The position numbers were made by a program, and so were the translations under genes. This document shows, piece by piece, positions 11,782 through 25,400 of a stretch of 64,000 bases of DNA; the stretch's first letter is position 1; each line of letters starts with the position of its first letter. This stretch comes from Amia ocellicauda (Eukaryota > Chordata > Actinopteri > Amiiformes > Amiidae). Under the pieces are notes generated by a model. It searched no databases. It was given only the letters and a program-made list of their open reading frames with translations, and was not told the DNA's origin. The stretch lies in the NCBI RefSeq assembly GCF_036373705.1, contig NC_089863.1:8644357-8708356 (forward strand), given 5' to 3'.

Positions 11782-14486
11782 AATGTGGGGTTAATTGTTG
11801 TGTTGGGGTTAGGGAAGGATATGGTTATGTGTTCAGGGGTTTTGGGGTTGCCTGGCTCCCCCCGTCTCTGGGGTGTTACAGCCAGGGAACGGTGATTGGA
11901 GAGTGGGGGTCAACAAGGGGGATATATTAGGGCGTGATGACATTGAGTTGGAGTGGGTGAATTACAGAAGTAAAAGCTAAGTTTTTACTGATTTATTTAT
12001 TTGCAGGTACACAAATAAATAGATTTATCAAACTGTACTGCATCTTTGGACAGCTGTGTACGCATGATGGCAGTATTGCTTACATGGTCAGTTTGTGCTA
12101 AATGAGAATGAAAACACAACCCATGTGGTCCAATGTTTCCAGTAACTGTGCAAATTATAGCTGCTGAAATAGTTTTCATATAAGAACTACAGACAAAAAA
12201 AAAGATTTCATATTGAGTTGGTTGAATGTTTATTGCTTCTGTTTTTTTTCATTCCAGCCCAGGACCCCTGCAGCTCCTATGTCATCCTGAATGACTCCTG
12301 GCACAATAGTGGGTTCACAGCCTTTAATTCTGAATACAAGACTGACAATCAAATGAGTGGCATGGACTGGTATCGCTTCGGTGGACTTGCAGGAGACATG
12401 ATGTACACGCAATGTCTTTGGGGTGCTCGTTGTGGCACTGCTTACCCTGTCTGGATGGCCGATTCTCATCCAAGAGTAGGAGATGGTCCCAGATCTTCGA
12501 GATTCTGCATAGCACAATCGATAAAAAATGACAAGGACTGCTGCTATTACTGGTGGTACTCGAGTGTGAAAGCCTGTCCAGGTGGATATTATGTTTATCA
12601 GTTCTCTAGACCCCAAATATCCCCATCGACCTACTGCGCCAGTGAGTATACTTTGACTATTTCATGCTGCATATGACTGCACCTGGAATTAATTCCAATA
12701 ATAAATGTAGAATTTGATTTCTGTCATTTTGGCCACTGCATAACATTGTATTACAACTAAACCATGTACAAATACATTATAATAAAACAATTACCAACTA
12801 CCAATTACACCTTAATTCCCTCCGCTTATTGTTTCAGCATTTTGTCTTTTGATCAGTGTAATCCATTGATAATCTGAAATGTAGCAGCATTGCTACAGAT
12901 TAGAAACAGATTAAGAAAAAACAATCTCACTGAATTTAGTAACAACAAAGAGAAACCAAAATTATAAAGTTGAAAATGGGTTACACTTCGTAACACTACT
13001 ACTAATTAAACCTATCTGACCTGACGCTTATGCATTGTCATTCAAATGCATAGATTCATATAACTGGGGCCCTGTTTTTTTTCAATTGCAGTTCAACTGC
13101 TCAGTCCAAGGTCTCCCTGCAGCCTCCCCACTAATTGAATAATTTAATTCACAATCAAGTTGTCGACAAATTGCTGCATTAACTAATTAGACATATACAA
13201 ACTAGAATTAGTATAAATGGTTATTAAATTAATTGATGTGTTAAAAGAAACACAGGGATGACTAAACTTTGTGTGAAAAACATTGCCAAAAGCTTTTTGT
13301 TTCTAGCTAACACATGCAAAAATATTCACCTGGTCTTCAGTACACTAAAGGGTATAATTTATTTGGTATGACTTGTAATTCATCTTCAGACCATACCTGA
13401 ATCACTAAGATAATAATCTTAGTGATAATGTTACCTGATCAAGGCATCATTACAAATCTGTAACTCATATATATGTATAATTCATTTTCAGGCCACAGCA
13501 ATTGTACCCAACCGGTCTGTGGTCCAAACGCACAATGTCAGAGCAAAGATGGAGGCTGCTATTGTGATACTGGCTATCAGTTCCACAGAGAGATCACACC
13601 ATTGATCAACAGCAGCTTGTGTGAAGGTAAGAAATATATTTGAATGGTAAGTATATTTGTATATTATCAATGGCATATAAACTACAATCACGAGATGTAG
13701 AGCAATGCACCTGCTGGAATAGTTAACTTAGTATCGCTATCCTTTGAAAGAATAGAAAGACTCAATAGCTGAATTAATATTTTAAATTATTATTATATTT
13801 TTGCAATTTAAAGGATTGTATTTTTAATTTTTAATCAAAGGGAACTATGAATAATAGCCTCGTCGCTCAGCTTAAGTGTCTGATAATAGTTTTCCTGGTT
13901 CTTTGTGAATGACAACAGTTTAAATTATCCACAAACACAAGCTTATTCCCAGCTAACCAAATAATGCTGTGGCCACATTGCAATAAAGTGCACACAGAAC
14001 AATGCGATGATGTGGCAACACTGCAATTAAGTACAAATACAAAACTACAACCTCACATAAATTGGCCAGAACGAAATGTATTGGCTGCTGGGTTACTACA
14101 AGAGGCAGTCCTGGTATCACAATTTGCAGATTCACTTTTTGTTTATCTATTTATATATGATGATTTATTTATGTTTTCTTTTGATTTTTTTTCTTCTATT
14201 TATTTATGTATGTATATGTATGTATTTATTAGGAACAAATTATGCTCAATATAAAACAGCATAATCAGGGTCAGCAAAGGCAAATCCGCTTAAGAATCTA
14301 TACGCAAAGAATGTATTAACTTGCACAATGATGAGGTTAGGCTGGATAGAGCTGCAATATTTGACCTGTGTGAGGGAGATCTGGAAAGCCAGACAACTCG
14401 TGCCATACCCGTGCACATTAAAGTCCAAATGGCACTGGGAATTTTGTGCCAGAGACTGGGTGGGGATCAGCATGGTGAACCAACCA

Positions 14487-14542
<56 letters not shown>

Positions 14543-16225
14543 TTAGCAGACACCCTTATCTAGGGCGACATACAACATATAAGAGCATTACAAAAGTGCA
14601 ATAATATAGTATAACTTACAGATCAAAACCTAATACAATTACAAGTTCTAAATTACACAAGTGTATAGGAAAAATATACAGTTAATACAAAATACAAGTC
14701 CTAGATTGTAATAGATCATAAATGCAGACAAGATGTGAACCCAGCTAACACACAACATTGAGCTAAGAGGAAGGGGGCAATCATGCATGCTTCATCAATT
14801 GACAGGAGCTCTGGGGAGACGGAAGGCAATTACATTAGTTTCCCGAGAACACAGCAATGGCCGAACAAACAATTTTTTAAAGATATTTGTTTATTTTCTG
14901 TCATGTTCTTTTAATTCATTTTGTTGGCTCTGTTGTCCCATATGTTGTTTCTATATGACACATGTTTCTTGTGTGTGCCAAGTAGGTCTTAGGTTTTATT
15001 TTTTAGTACCAAATTTTTTAGCACCAATATTTAACCTTGCAAATTGTTGCAAAAGACATTACGGCTATTGTTGTAACTTGGAATGCGTTCATGCTTCACT
15101 ATTGGATTGGAGTGTCTGTTTTTCGCCTTCATTCACAAATCGTGGATCGACTATGTTCCCTTTTTCTCGGGATTGTGCTGTCACGTAGGCTGTCTGTAGG
15201 TTGTCCCTATTTGAATTTATGCATGAAATTCCTACAGAAATGGCTTCAGAACTGTCGTTATTTCGAACTGGAAGTTTGATTAATCGCTCCTGATTTCAGG
15301 AAAATGTGTAAATAAGGAATAAAAATCCTTAAACAGCGGCACTTTGATGAATAGTGCCCAGTGACTTATTGAGCAAATGAGATCTGGGGCCGGTTGCACT
15401 AAAAAGGTCTTACTTTAAGTCTTAGCCTTAGTCTAATTCCTGTGACATTGGACTCATGTAAGACCAAAACAAACAAAACAAAATCCTGCGGCTCTTACGT
15501 TAGCCCTGGCTTATTATTTGGTCTTATTATTTTTGTTAACAACGAAAAAAACTAAATGGCTGCTTCTAAAGTTAAAAAAATATAAATTTCACAGAAGATG
15601 AAAAACTTGCGATAGTTGAGCATCTAATCATGCGAACACTTCCTGCTTTTCCTCATCACATTTCTAAACCCTCTAGTTACTGTGACAGCTTCTGCAAACC
15701 TCACAATTATTAATATATATTGCTTATTTTACAGCTGTTTTACCGATTACATAACAACAGGACATTTACTTATTTAATAAAATTTTCTGAAGATGTCGGC
15801 CCATTCAGAATAAAAACATAAAAACTAGGTTCAAAGAGAGGACCTTTAAATATTTTATTGTAAAGGGAAAAGCGTGGTCTAGAAATCAAAATGTTAAAGT
15901 TAAAAATGGCACGATTCGAGTTAAAAGGGGAAGGAGAAAAGTATTATTGTAATTTATTAAGAGTTGTTGGTTGTTAATACAGTTGTCATTCTTTATAATA
16001 GATACTAGATAATCTATTTGAATTTATATTGTAATAGTTCACCTAAAATATGAATACAGTTTTTATTAATTTAATTAAATTAATTTAAACTATGTCAAAT
16101 GTCAAAATAGTTATTAGTTAATCTATTAGTTAAACTTCCATTACTTTGTATGTATGCCCTTTCGTATAAACAAATCTAAATTACCTGGCATATGTGCTGC
16201 CATGTTGGTTTCATGTCAGTTTCTA

Positions 16226-16289
<64 letters not shown>

Positions 16290-17522
16290 TCTTGGCAGAC
16301 GCCCTTATCCAGGGCGACTTACAACATAAGTGCAAAATACAGAGAATTACAAGGCAATCATTACAAATTCAACTTAGCTAAAATACAGCAATTCAAAAAT
16401 ACATTTTACAAATTCCAATTACAAATTTATGCAAGTACAGTAAAAGACTTCCTACATCCTGGACGGTGAAAGCTAAGTGCTGTCAAGATGTAGGGTTACA
16501 GACAAGGGCTATGGGAAAGGGAGCAAGGAGGAAAACAATCAAGAATGCGAGGAGCATAATAAGCTGAAGTGCTATCTAGCAGGGATAGAGGACTAATATT
16601 ACAAGTGCTGTTGGAAGTATTACAATATAAATATTACAAGTTTCTATAGCAAGAGACACCTTTTTCCCATTTAAGCCTGGTGTAGGGTTGGCTTAAAAAA
16701 TTACTTAAATTTAAGACCAATCTGATTTAATTTTTTGTGTGTGCAACAGGCCTATTTATTTTGGACTTAAATTTAAGTATAAGACGTAAAACCGGCCCCT
16801 GGTCTGTCCAGTCATTTCCATTTGAAGCATAGTGGTATAAAACACTCTTTATCCTCAGAAGTAACTTGGTTCTACCATACAGACACCATGTTTTCAGACA
16901 ACCTACTGAAAGTACTGAACGATGGGGAATCATTTGCCATATATGCTAAATTATTGTTTCAAACTCCAGGCATTCATCATACAACTAATTGCAATGAAAC
17001 TGTTCAAACACTGTTCAAAAGTACAAACACCTGACTGATAATCACTTTCATTCTCAACAGATATTGATGAGTGTGTCAGTTACTCCGGCGTCTGTGGTCA
17101 AAATTCACAATGTAACAACACTGTGGGGAGCTACTACTGCACCTGTAACACTGGATTCAGGATCCCAGATGGATTCATAAGGACACAGTACTATCAACAA
17201 GCATGTCAAGGTAACCACTGTTATATCAATACTGTTACAGAAGTTAAATAGTCAATTTATTGATATTCCAGATATGCATGTCTTGGTGCAGTCATAATGC
17301 CACACAAATGTCAGTGGCACCACCTCGGTAAACTGTCGAATGCATACTAACAATACTTGTTCTTATTTTCCCTTTGCCCATAGTTTCCCATGCCCATTTG
17401 CCAAATTACCAGTGTGGGCTATTAAAGCACAGTTAGGCCAAGCAAGGTTTTTGTTTACTCAGAATTCATGTTTTTATACTTATTGACATGGGCTATCAGA
17501 CAGAATCTGAGATGCAGCCAGA

Positions 17523-17584
<62 letters not shown>

Positions 17585-19425
17585 CTGTCAAAAATGTATT
17601 GTAGCAATTAATTTCACTCATAGTGCTTCTAAAAACGAATAAACTCGGATCAAATTCAGAATGGAAACACATTGGATTCAACCAGCTCACAACTTTCTAA
17701 TATGGATATTCAATTTGCAACAAGTGTGTGCTTTGGATCTGTGAACCCTCCCATTAGATTCTATGGCAGGGTTTGATTCTGGTTGTAAATTGACAAAAAT
17801 GTAGCATAGGCAATTTGTGTGCAATATATGTATATGTTGTTACCAATTGTAGTTTCTTCATTTGGGTTTTCACATCACAACATCACTCCACACAAACCAC
17901 ATAGTAGTCATTCTATTTATATTCGGTACAGTTTCAATATACTGCATTTTTTCCCATTGCATTCCATTTCCATTCCATCCGCACTCTTAGAAGTAATGTG
18001 TTGAAATTTTACACAAAAAAATGTGTTAATTGTACTATGACACATTGTGCTATTTTCTACACAATATGTGTAGGGTACTGTCTTTCGTGTAACACATCCG
18101 AAGTGTGTTATTTATTTTTAACCATAATCCTCTGCGATGTATTTCAACCAATCGCCTGCACACGCCCCTCACTGAGGACAGCCCTGAGTGTTTTAACCTT
18201 CTACACAACCTGTTCTGTGGCCATGAAATTACTTGAGGTGAGTAACATTAATTTATTTGAATCCTGTTTGAGTTAATTTAAAAATTGCAACACAAGTATT
18301 GTTCACTAATGTACTAATGTTTATTAATGTACACCAAAATGAGCAGGATGGGTCCAATGGCCTCCACTCGATTGTACACGTTCTTATGTTCTTCTTATGT
18401 CCAATTAAATATTGAGGAAGAGCCCTGGGACCATGTGAAACAAAAACACCACTTCGACTTTAAAACTCGAAATTTAAACTTGTAATCTCTAAAGTTCGGG
18501 TTTAACATGATGAATTCTTGTTTTGTTTTTTCTTTGACATGGCTACATGGCTCTTCTGTATTAGATTAGGGACCGGGGTTCAAGTCCCTGCCCCGCCGCG
18601 GCCCAGAAACCCCCACTGCATTATAATGTGGTTTTGTATTGTGTCTCATGGGGACTGTAATTTTATATAGTGAGATTTAAATAATACTTCATCGTTTAAT
18701 CAAACATAAAAATTGATAATTTATCATGTTCCTTCACTTTCGACCTGTCCGTAGGCCTGCTGTGCACTAGACGTGTCTCCTCCACATGGGATTGCAGAGA
18801 CGCTGAAGCGCATTGAGCCTCATCTGAGCAGCGCAGCCCAGCACATTTTGTTGTGTACTGAATAAATTACTTAATAAGACAAAGGCATCTGCTACATGTT
18901 TGCAATAGTAATAATGCATATTAAGGTTTCTCTGTTTACATTAAACATCTACCACATCGTTTCCTTTGTCAAATTCAGATTTTGTTTATCTTGAATAGGC
19001 CAATGTGTTGAGTAAAACTAACCCATAACTGTGTTAATTAAATCACACATTATTTGTGCTAATATTGTGCTAATATTCCTACACACAACCTGAGTTAACT
19101 TTAATGTGTTGTCCTTAATCACACTCAGTAATGTGTTAAACGTGGTGTGTGGTGAACATTTTAAATCATGAAAGGATTGGGAGGAAGGAATGGATTGGGA
19201 ACCAATGACTTATAGTACTAAAATTACTAATTGAGACATTGAATGTACTGCATAGGGCTGATTGTGAATGATTGCTCAATAAGCTGCTTTAATAAAGGCC
19301 TATATTGGCCTTTTGTGGCTGGACGACTGAAATACAGGTAACAAAGTCGAGTAGAGCTAAATGCAACACCCTGTCTCTGTTCACATTTATTTATGTCCAC
19401 TTTTACTTGCCTCCCTGGATTAGAT

Positions 19426-19486
<61 letters not shown>

Positions 19487-22400
19487 TGTAAATGGGCTAC
19501 TGTATGTAAAATAATGTGATATCTTGAAACACTTGAAAATCACCCTTAATAAAGTGTCTGCATAGAAATATTATTAATAGAGTATTAATAAGCAATTAAC
19601 AGCAATAAAGACATCTGCATTATGATAATTAACTGAATAACTCTTTCTATTTGCTTTGCATACTTAAAATTATATTGTTAATGCATTTATTCACAGTAAT
19701 TGACATTCAATAAGTATTTATTATTTTATTCCATTTTAATATTAAAGCAATAGGTTTTATAAAATAATATGAAGTATTGTGCATTTTTCTGAAGTAGATA
19801 AGGTTAGTTTAGTTTTTAAAGTAAATGAACCAATCAAATGAGAGAGGGCATGGATCTTTATTGTCAATGCAGGAAGTGGTATCATGGAGCTTGCCTTTCA
19901 ACAAACCACCTGCTGAGTGTTGTGTGCGGAATGCTTGGCATTTGAATATTGCTCGTTCATTTATTGGTCTTTTTGTCTGTCGAGCACATTTTGTTTTTTT
20001 CCATCACAGCCTACAACAATTTGTACTCTGTAATGAATGCCTTTTTAAAAGTAGTGAATGACAATACTGTAGCGATCCTGGCGGGTGTCTGTGTGAATGT
20101 GCCAAAGGTGGGGGGAGGATATAAAAGTGTGTATGCAGGGTGGGTGGGTCAGTTCCGGGACTCTGTCTGTCTGTCTGTGTGTGTGCATGAGTGTGAATGT
20201 GTGTTACATGTGGGGTGTTATTGTGTTGAGTTAGGGTGGGATGTTGTGGGTATTTGTGTCTGTGTGGCTCCCCCTGTCTCCGGGTGGTACAGCTGGAGAG
20301 CGGTGATTGGATGGGAGGGAGTCACCAGATAGGGGGATATATAAGGGAGTGGTGATGCACCAGGAGGCTGAGTTGAGAGGGAGCTAATGAGAAAGACAGA
20401 TCGGTGTGGGGTTTATGAGCATCTTAGAGCGGATAGGGGGAAAGTAGATGTACCTCTGCAAAAAGATCAATAAACACCCGTTTTGTTTTGGAAGACTTCT
20501 GCTTCTTTGGTTTTTATTTCATCAGTAACCATTAAAATGTTAGGTCGCTACAATACTTGACTCAAAACATACTTAAGTAAAACTAAAATTACCAAATTTG
20601 AAAAATACTCAAAAAAGTACAAATACATGAAAACGTTACTCAATTACAGGAACGAGGGTAGTTGTAATTCGTTACTTTCCACCCCTGTTTACAACTGAAT
20701 TTGCATAGTAATTTGGTCATTTTCCCTTGATTGGTCCATGGTCATTATCCATAAATGGACCGTAAACCCATACAGAAGTGACGAAGGTCCTAGTTTAAAT
20801 CTGTGGTGCAAAACCAAAACATCCTAGGACAGTGGTTCCCAAACCGGTCCTGGGGGACCCCCTACCCTGCTGGTTTTTGATCCAACCAATCTCTCAATTA
20901 CTTAATCGAACCTTAATTGAAGTAACAATCTGCTTAGATTTTACTTTTTAAATTGTAAATCGAAAATTCTATACTTAACTTAAAACCCCTACTGTTTAAA
21001 ATAAGTAAAAGTTTCTGATTTAGGAAATTATTAGTTCAATTAAGGTTCAATTAAGTAATTGAGAGCACGGTTGGAACAAAAACCAGCAGGGTAGGGGGTC
21101 CCCCAGGACCGGTTTGGAAACCACTGCCCTAGGAGATATAAAAATGGGCATTATCTAAAGAATTGCCTTATGTAAAGGTAATTACAAAATGGCGTGATTT
21201 AAAAACACAAGGATTGTTTCCTCCTTGTCTATATAAAGGAGGTGAGGTATCATACTTGAAAAAGCTTTCAAAAGTCTGTGCTGAAATGAATGAAGTCTTT
21301 ATTTAAGTGCCTGTCATAATATTATGAACACTGGTCATTAAGCCAAAGGGGTGATAATAAACCTGATTTATTTCCAGACATCGATGAGTGCAGTGGTGTG
21401 AATAACTCAGTCTGTGGTCCAAATGCTCACTGTTATAACAACTATGGGAGTTACGTCTGTTACTGTTTCACTGGATTCAGAGTCCCTGCTGGAATCACCC
21501 TGACAAGTAATACGAATCCCTGCGAAGGTAAGAGCAAGATCTATGTATTATGTACTCCTGCTCCAGCTTGGATCTGACCTCTACATCAGTAACAAAAAGT
21601 CAGTGATAGTATGATGACCATAACCATGACAACATAAAAGACAATGGCATATTTTGGTGACAAGAATACATTTTAATTTCTTGCTTTGTTTTTTCAGTTC
21701 TTTACCTGACTAGTATTGTTGTTAATAAGAGGTCTATGCGAAATCAACAACTGGGAGACTTCGTAGCACCTCTGTATTAAAGGACCACTGTTTCATTACA
21801 ATGCAGAGTGATAATGTACTTTTTAGACAGATGGTCCAAATATAGTGATAAGCAGGATCACACTGTATATTTGAATCAGCTGCACATGATTTCTAATTTG
21901 TGGTATTTAAGCAGCGATATCAAGCTTACTATAAATACCAGTATATGACTTTGTGCCAGCTTCAACAACCAAGGGCCAAATTAAATCTAAAGTGCATTTT
22001 AAATTATTTATAGGCTGCTAACTCAAATATTCCAAATGACACTTAGAACAGGGGATGTGCCAACTGACTGGAAGACAGCAAATGCCATACTAATCCACAA
22101 GAAAGGGGACAAAACTGAGCCAGGAAATTACAGACCAATCAGTCTCACCTGCATCACTTGTAAAATGTTGGAAAAAATGATTAGACAGAAAATAAAGGAG
22201 CATCTTAATGAAAACCATATTCTACATGGGTATAGACGAGGCAGATCATGTCTTACTAATTTATTCAAATTTTTTGAACATGCAACTACAGCTGTAGATC
22301 AGGTGAAAGCATATGATATGATATACTTAGATTTCCAAAAAGCTTTTGATAAGGTTCCATACCAAAGACTGATCCTCAGATTGGAAGCTGTAGGCATTCA

Positions 22401-25400
22401 GGGTAATGTAAATAGATGGATTAAGAACTGGATGATGTCTAGGAAACAGAGGGTGTTGATTAGAGGAGTCGCTTCTAACTGGAGTGAGGTTGTTAGTGGA
22501 GTTCCACAGGGATCAGTACTAGGGCCTTTGCTTTTTCTAATCTATATTAATGATCTGGACTCTGGGATAGTTAGCAAACTTGTCAAATTTGCAGATGATA
22601 CTAAAATAGGTGGCTCAGCAGATACAATCTCGGCAGCACAGGCTATTCAAAGGGACTTAGATAATATTCAGTTGTGGGCCGACACCTAGCAAATGAAATT
22701 CAATGTGGACAAGTGCAAGGTAATACATGCAGGTAACAAAAATGTCCACTATAATTACACTATGGGAGGAATAGAACTAGATGTAATATATGAGAAAGAC
22801 CTAGGAGTCTATGTGGACTCCTCATTTTCTCCATCCAAACAATGTGGGGAAGCAATAAAAAAGGCAAACAGAATGCTAGGGTATATTGTCAAAATATAAG
22901 TGAATTGAGAACAAGGGCAGTGATGTTCAGACTGTACAATGCACTAGTTAGAGCTCATCTGGATACTGTGTGCAATTCTGGGCTCCACACTTCAAGAAAG
23001 ATATCGCTGCTCTAGAGGCAGTTCAGAGGAGAGCAACCAGACTTATTCCAGGTCTGAAGGGAATGTCCTACTGAGAGACTGAGGACCTGAACCTTTTCAC
23101 CCTGGAACAGAGGAGACTACGTGGGGACTTGATCCAAGTCTTCAAAATCATGAAAGGCATCGACCACATCAAACCAGAGGAGCTTTTCCAGAGCAGCAGG
23201 GACACACGCACCCGGGGACACAAATGGAAATTGGGCTTCAAGACATTCAAAATGGAAAACTGGAGACACTTCTTTACACAGAGGGTCATCACAATCTGGA
23301 ACAAACTCCCCAGCGATGTGGCTGAAGCTGAAAGTTTGGGAATATTAAAAAACAGACTGGATAGGATCCTTGGATCACTTAGATATTAATGTACACCAAA
23401 CGAGCACGATGGGTCGAATGGCCTCCTCTCTTTTGTAAACGTTCTTATGTTCTTATGTTCTTCTTATGTTCTTATGTACATGTGGGAAGACAACCTGCAA
23501 ATTTTCTGGCAGATTCTCTTGTTTAGACAAAATCGAAATTGTCCAACATTTTTTGATGTTTGATCTAGACCCCAAGTCTGTGTTGAATTCCAGAAGGCTT
23601 ATGTATTCTATAAATCTAACTAACTCTGGAACATCACAGAAAAAATCAGGAACTGGAACTAGGGTTTGAGACATTTGAGATCCAGAAGTACCAGATGCCC
23701 CAGATCCCCCAAGCCCCCCCCCCAACACTCCCTCTGACAAACGTAACAGCAGTGCAGATGCTCATACCAGGGAACACAGCGGTGAGCACACACGAACAAC
23801 TGAACATCGTTTTGGTGGCTTACCTTGTTACATCAATTATTTCTGGTACATTTACTTGTGTTATATTAAATCGTTTATTGTAACACATTTTTAAGAACCT
23901 ATCCAATAGATTAGAATGCTTAGAATTACCGGGCATCTTCCGTCAAAAAAAAAAAAAAAACGGCTCGGTGGCAACCCTTTTGAGATCTCAGTCCACTAGA
24001 ATCTTTATAGTTTTATTGTGGCTGTTATAGAGTTCAAAAACTCTGCAAATATATAATTTGTATAGATGTATAGCTAAATTCACATTATTTGTTAAACTAC
24101 ACAAAGCACAAAATAAATGAAGTATGTGAGAATCACAGGTGTGGTAATGGGCTGGTGTGTAGGAGGGACACCACTAGGAGGCATTAGGTTACAGCTATAA
24201 TCTTTGAATTTTTTACAAGATTTTACAACCATGTATATAGACATAGGCCACACAATGTGATGTTTTACAGTTCCAAATCAAATCTAATCTCATACTCTTA
24301 ATGACATTTATTTAATATACGATCACATGTGCTGACATTTGGGTCATTCCATGTCTTGCACACCTGCAAACACAATGGTAAGTTTGAAAGTAATGCAAAC
24401 AAACTGACACTGAGCAGATTTAGAAAATAATGACATTGTATGAAGGCAGAAGAGACATTTTTGCTTATAAGAAAGAGTACAATTCAACTTCCCAGAGGGA
24501 CAAACGTTTCATTATGTAAATATTGATTCTCTGCAGACATTGATGAGTGTGTGGAAAACCCCTTAATGTGTGGTCCAAACGCACAGTGCATCAACACCAT
24601 GGGAACTTATACCTGTTCTTGTGATAGTGGATATGCGCCCCGTCCTGGTATCACACTGACGAGCAACTGGGATCCGTGTCAAGGTAAGCACGAATAAAAC
24701 ACCCAGGTTATAGTCCAAGTCTAGCAGAGTAAATTAGTGGGAATTACCTGCAAAGGATGTTGGCTGTTGTACTAATAAAGGCAGGTGGTGGTTTGCTTAT
24801 CCCACAATAAACACATGGATTGTGATAAACATGGAAAGTGCTGAGCCATAGATGCTTGTACACCAATGAGCATTAGCAGGCAGGATGAACTGCATTGTTT
24901 TAAATCAAATCTTATTTTTTTTTTGGCTTAAACAATTTCTTCTATATGAATCCATGTTCCTGAAGTGGATCATGCTGATTATAAAGATTGTATTGCGATG
25001 AGGTTACAGCATGTCTTGCATACTTAAACAGTTATGATCTAATATCTGATCTAATCATGCATGGAGAGCATTTGTTTATTACTTTATTTATTACCTGTCT
25101 GGGAGAGATGTGAAATTGATCATGTTGAACATTATTATGCATGTTATATTGATGTATGTCATGCATGTTAAATTAATGCACTTGAATGAAGGACAGTGAT
25201 ATTAATAGGGGTGGTGACTATGGTTCTTCTCCACAGACATCAATGAATGTTCACAGTCCCCTCCAGTTTGTGGTCCCAATGCAAAATGCATCAACACTGT
25301 TGGGAGTCACAACTGCAGCTGTAATACTGGCTATGCCTTTCCTGTGGACCTGTCTGATTGTCAAGGTAAGAATATAATTCTGGATAGATATCTTTATAAA

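Noticed and set aside
18560..18620. tRNA-like B box GGGGTTCAAGTCCC
   Set aside because: No acceptor stem, D arm or A box at the right distance; at most a SINE or tRNA scrap.
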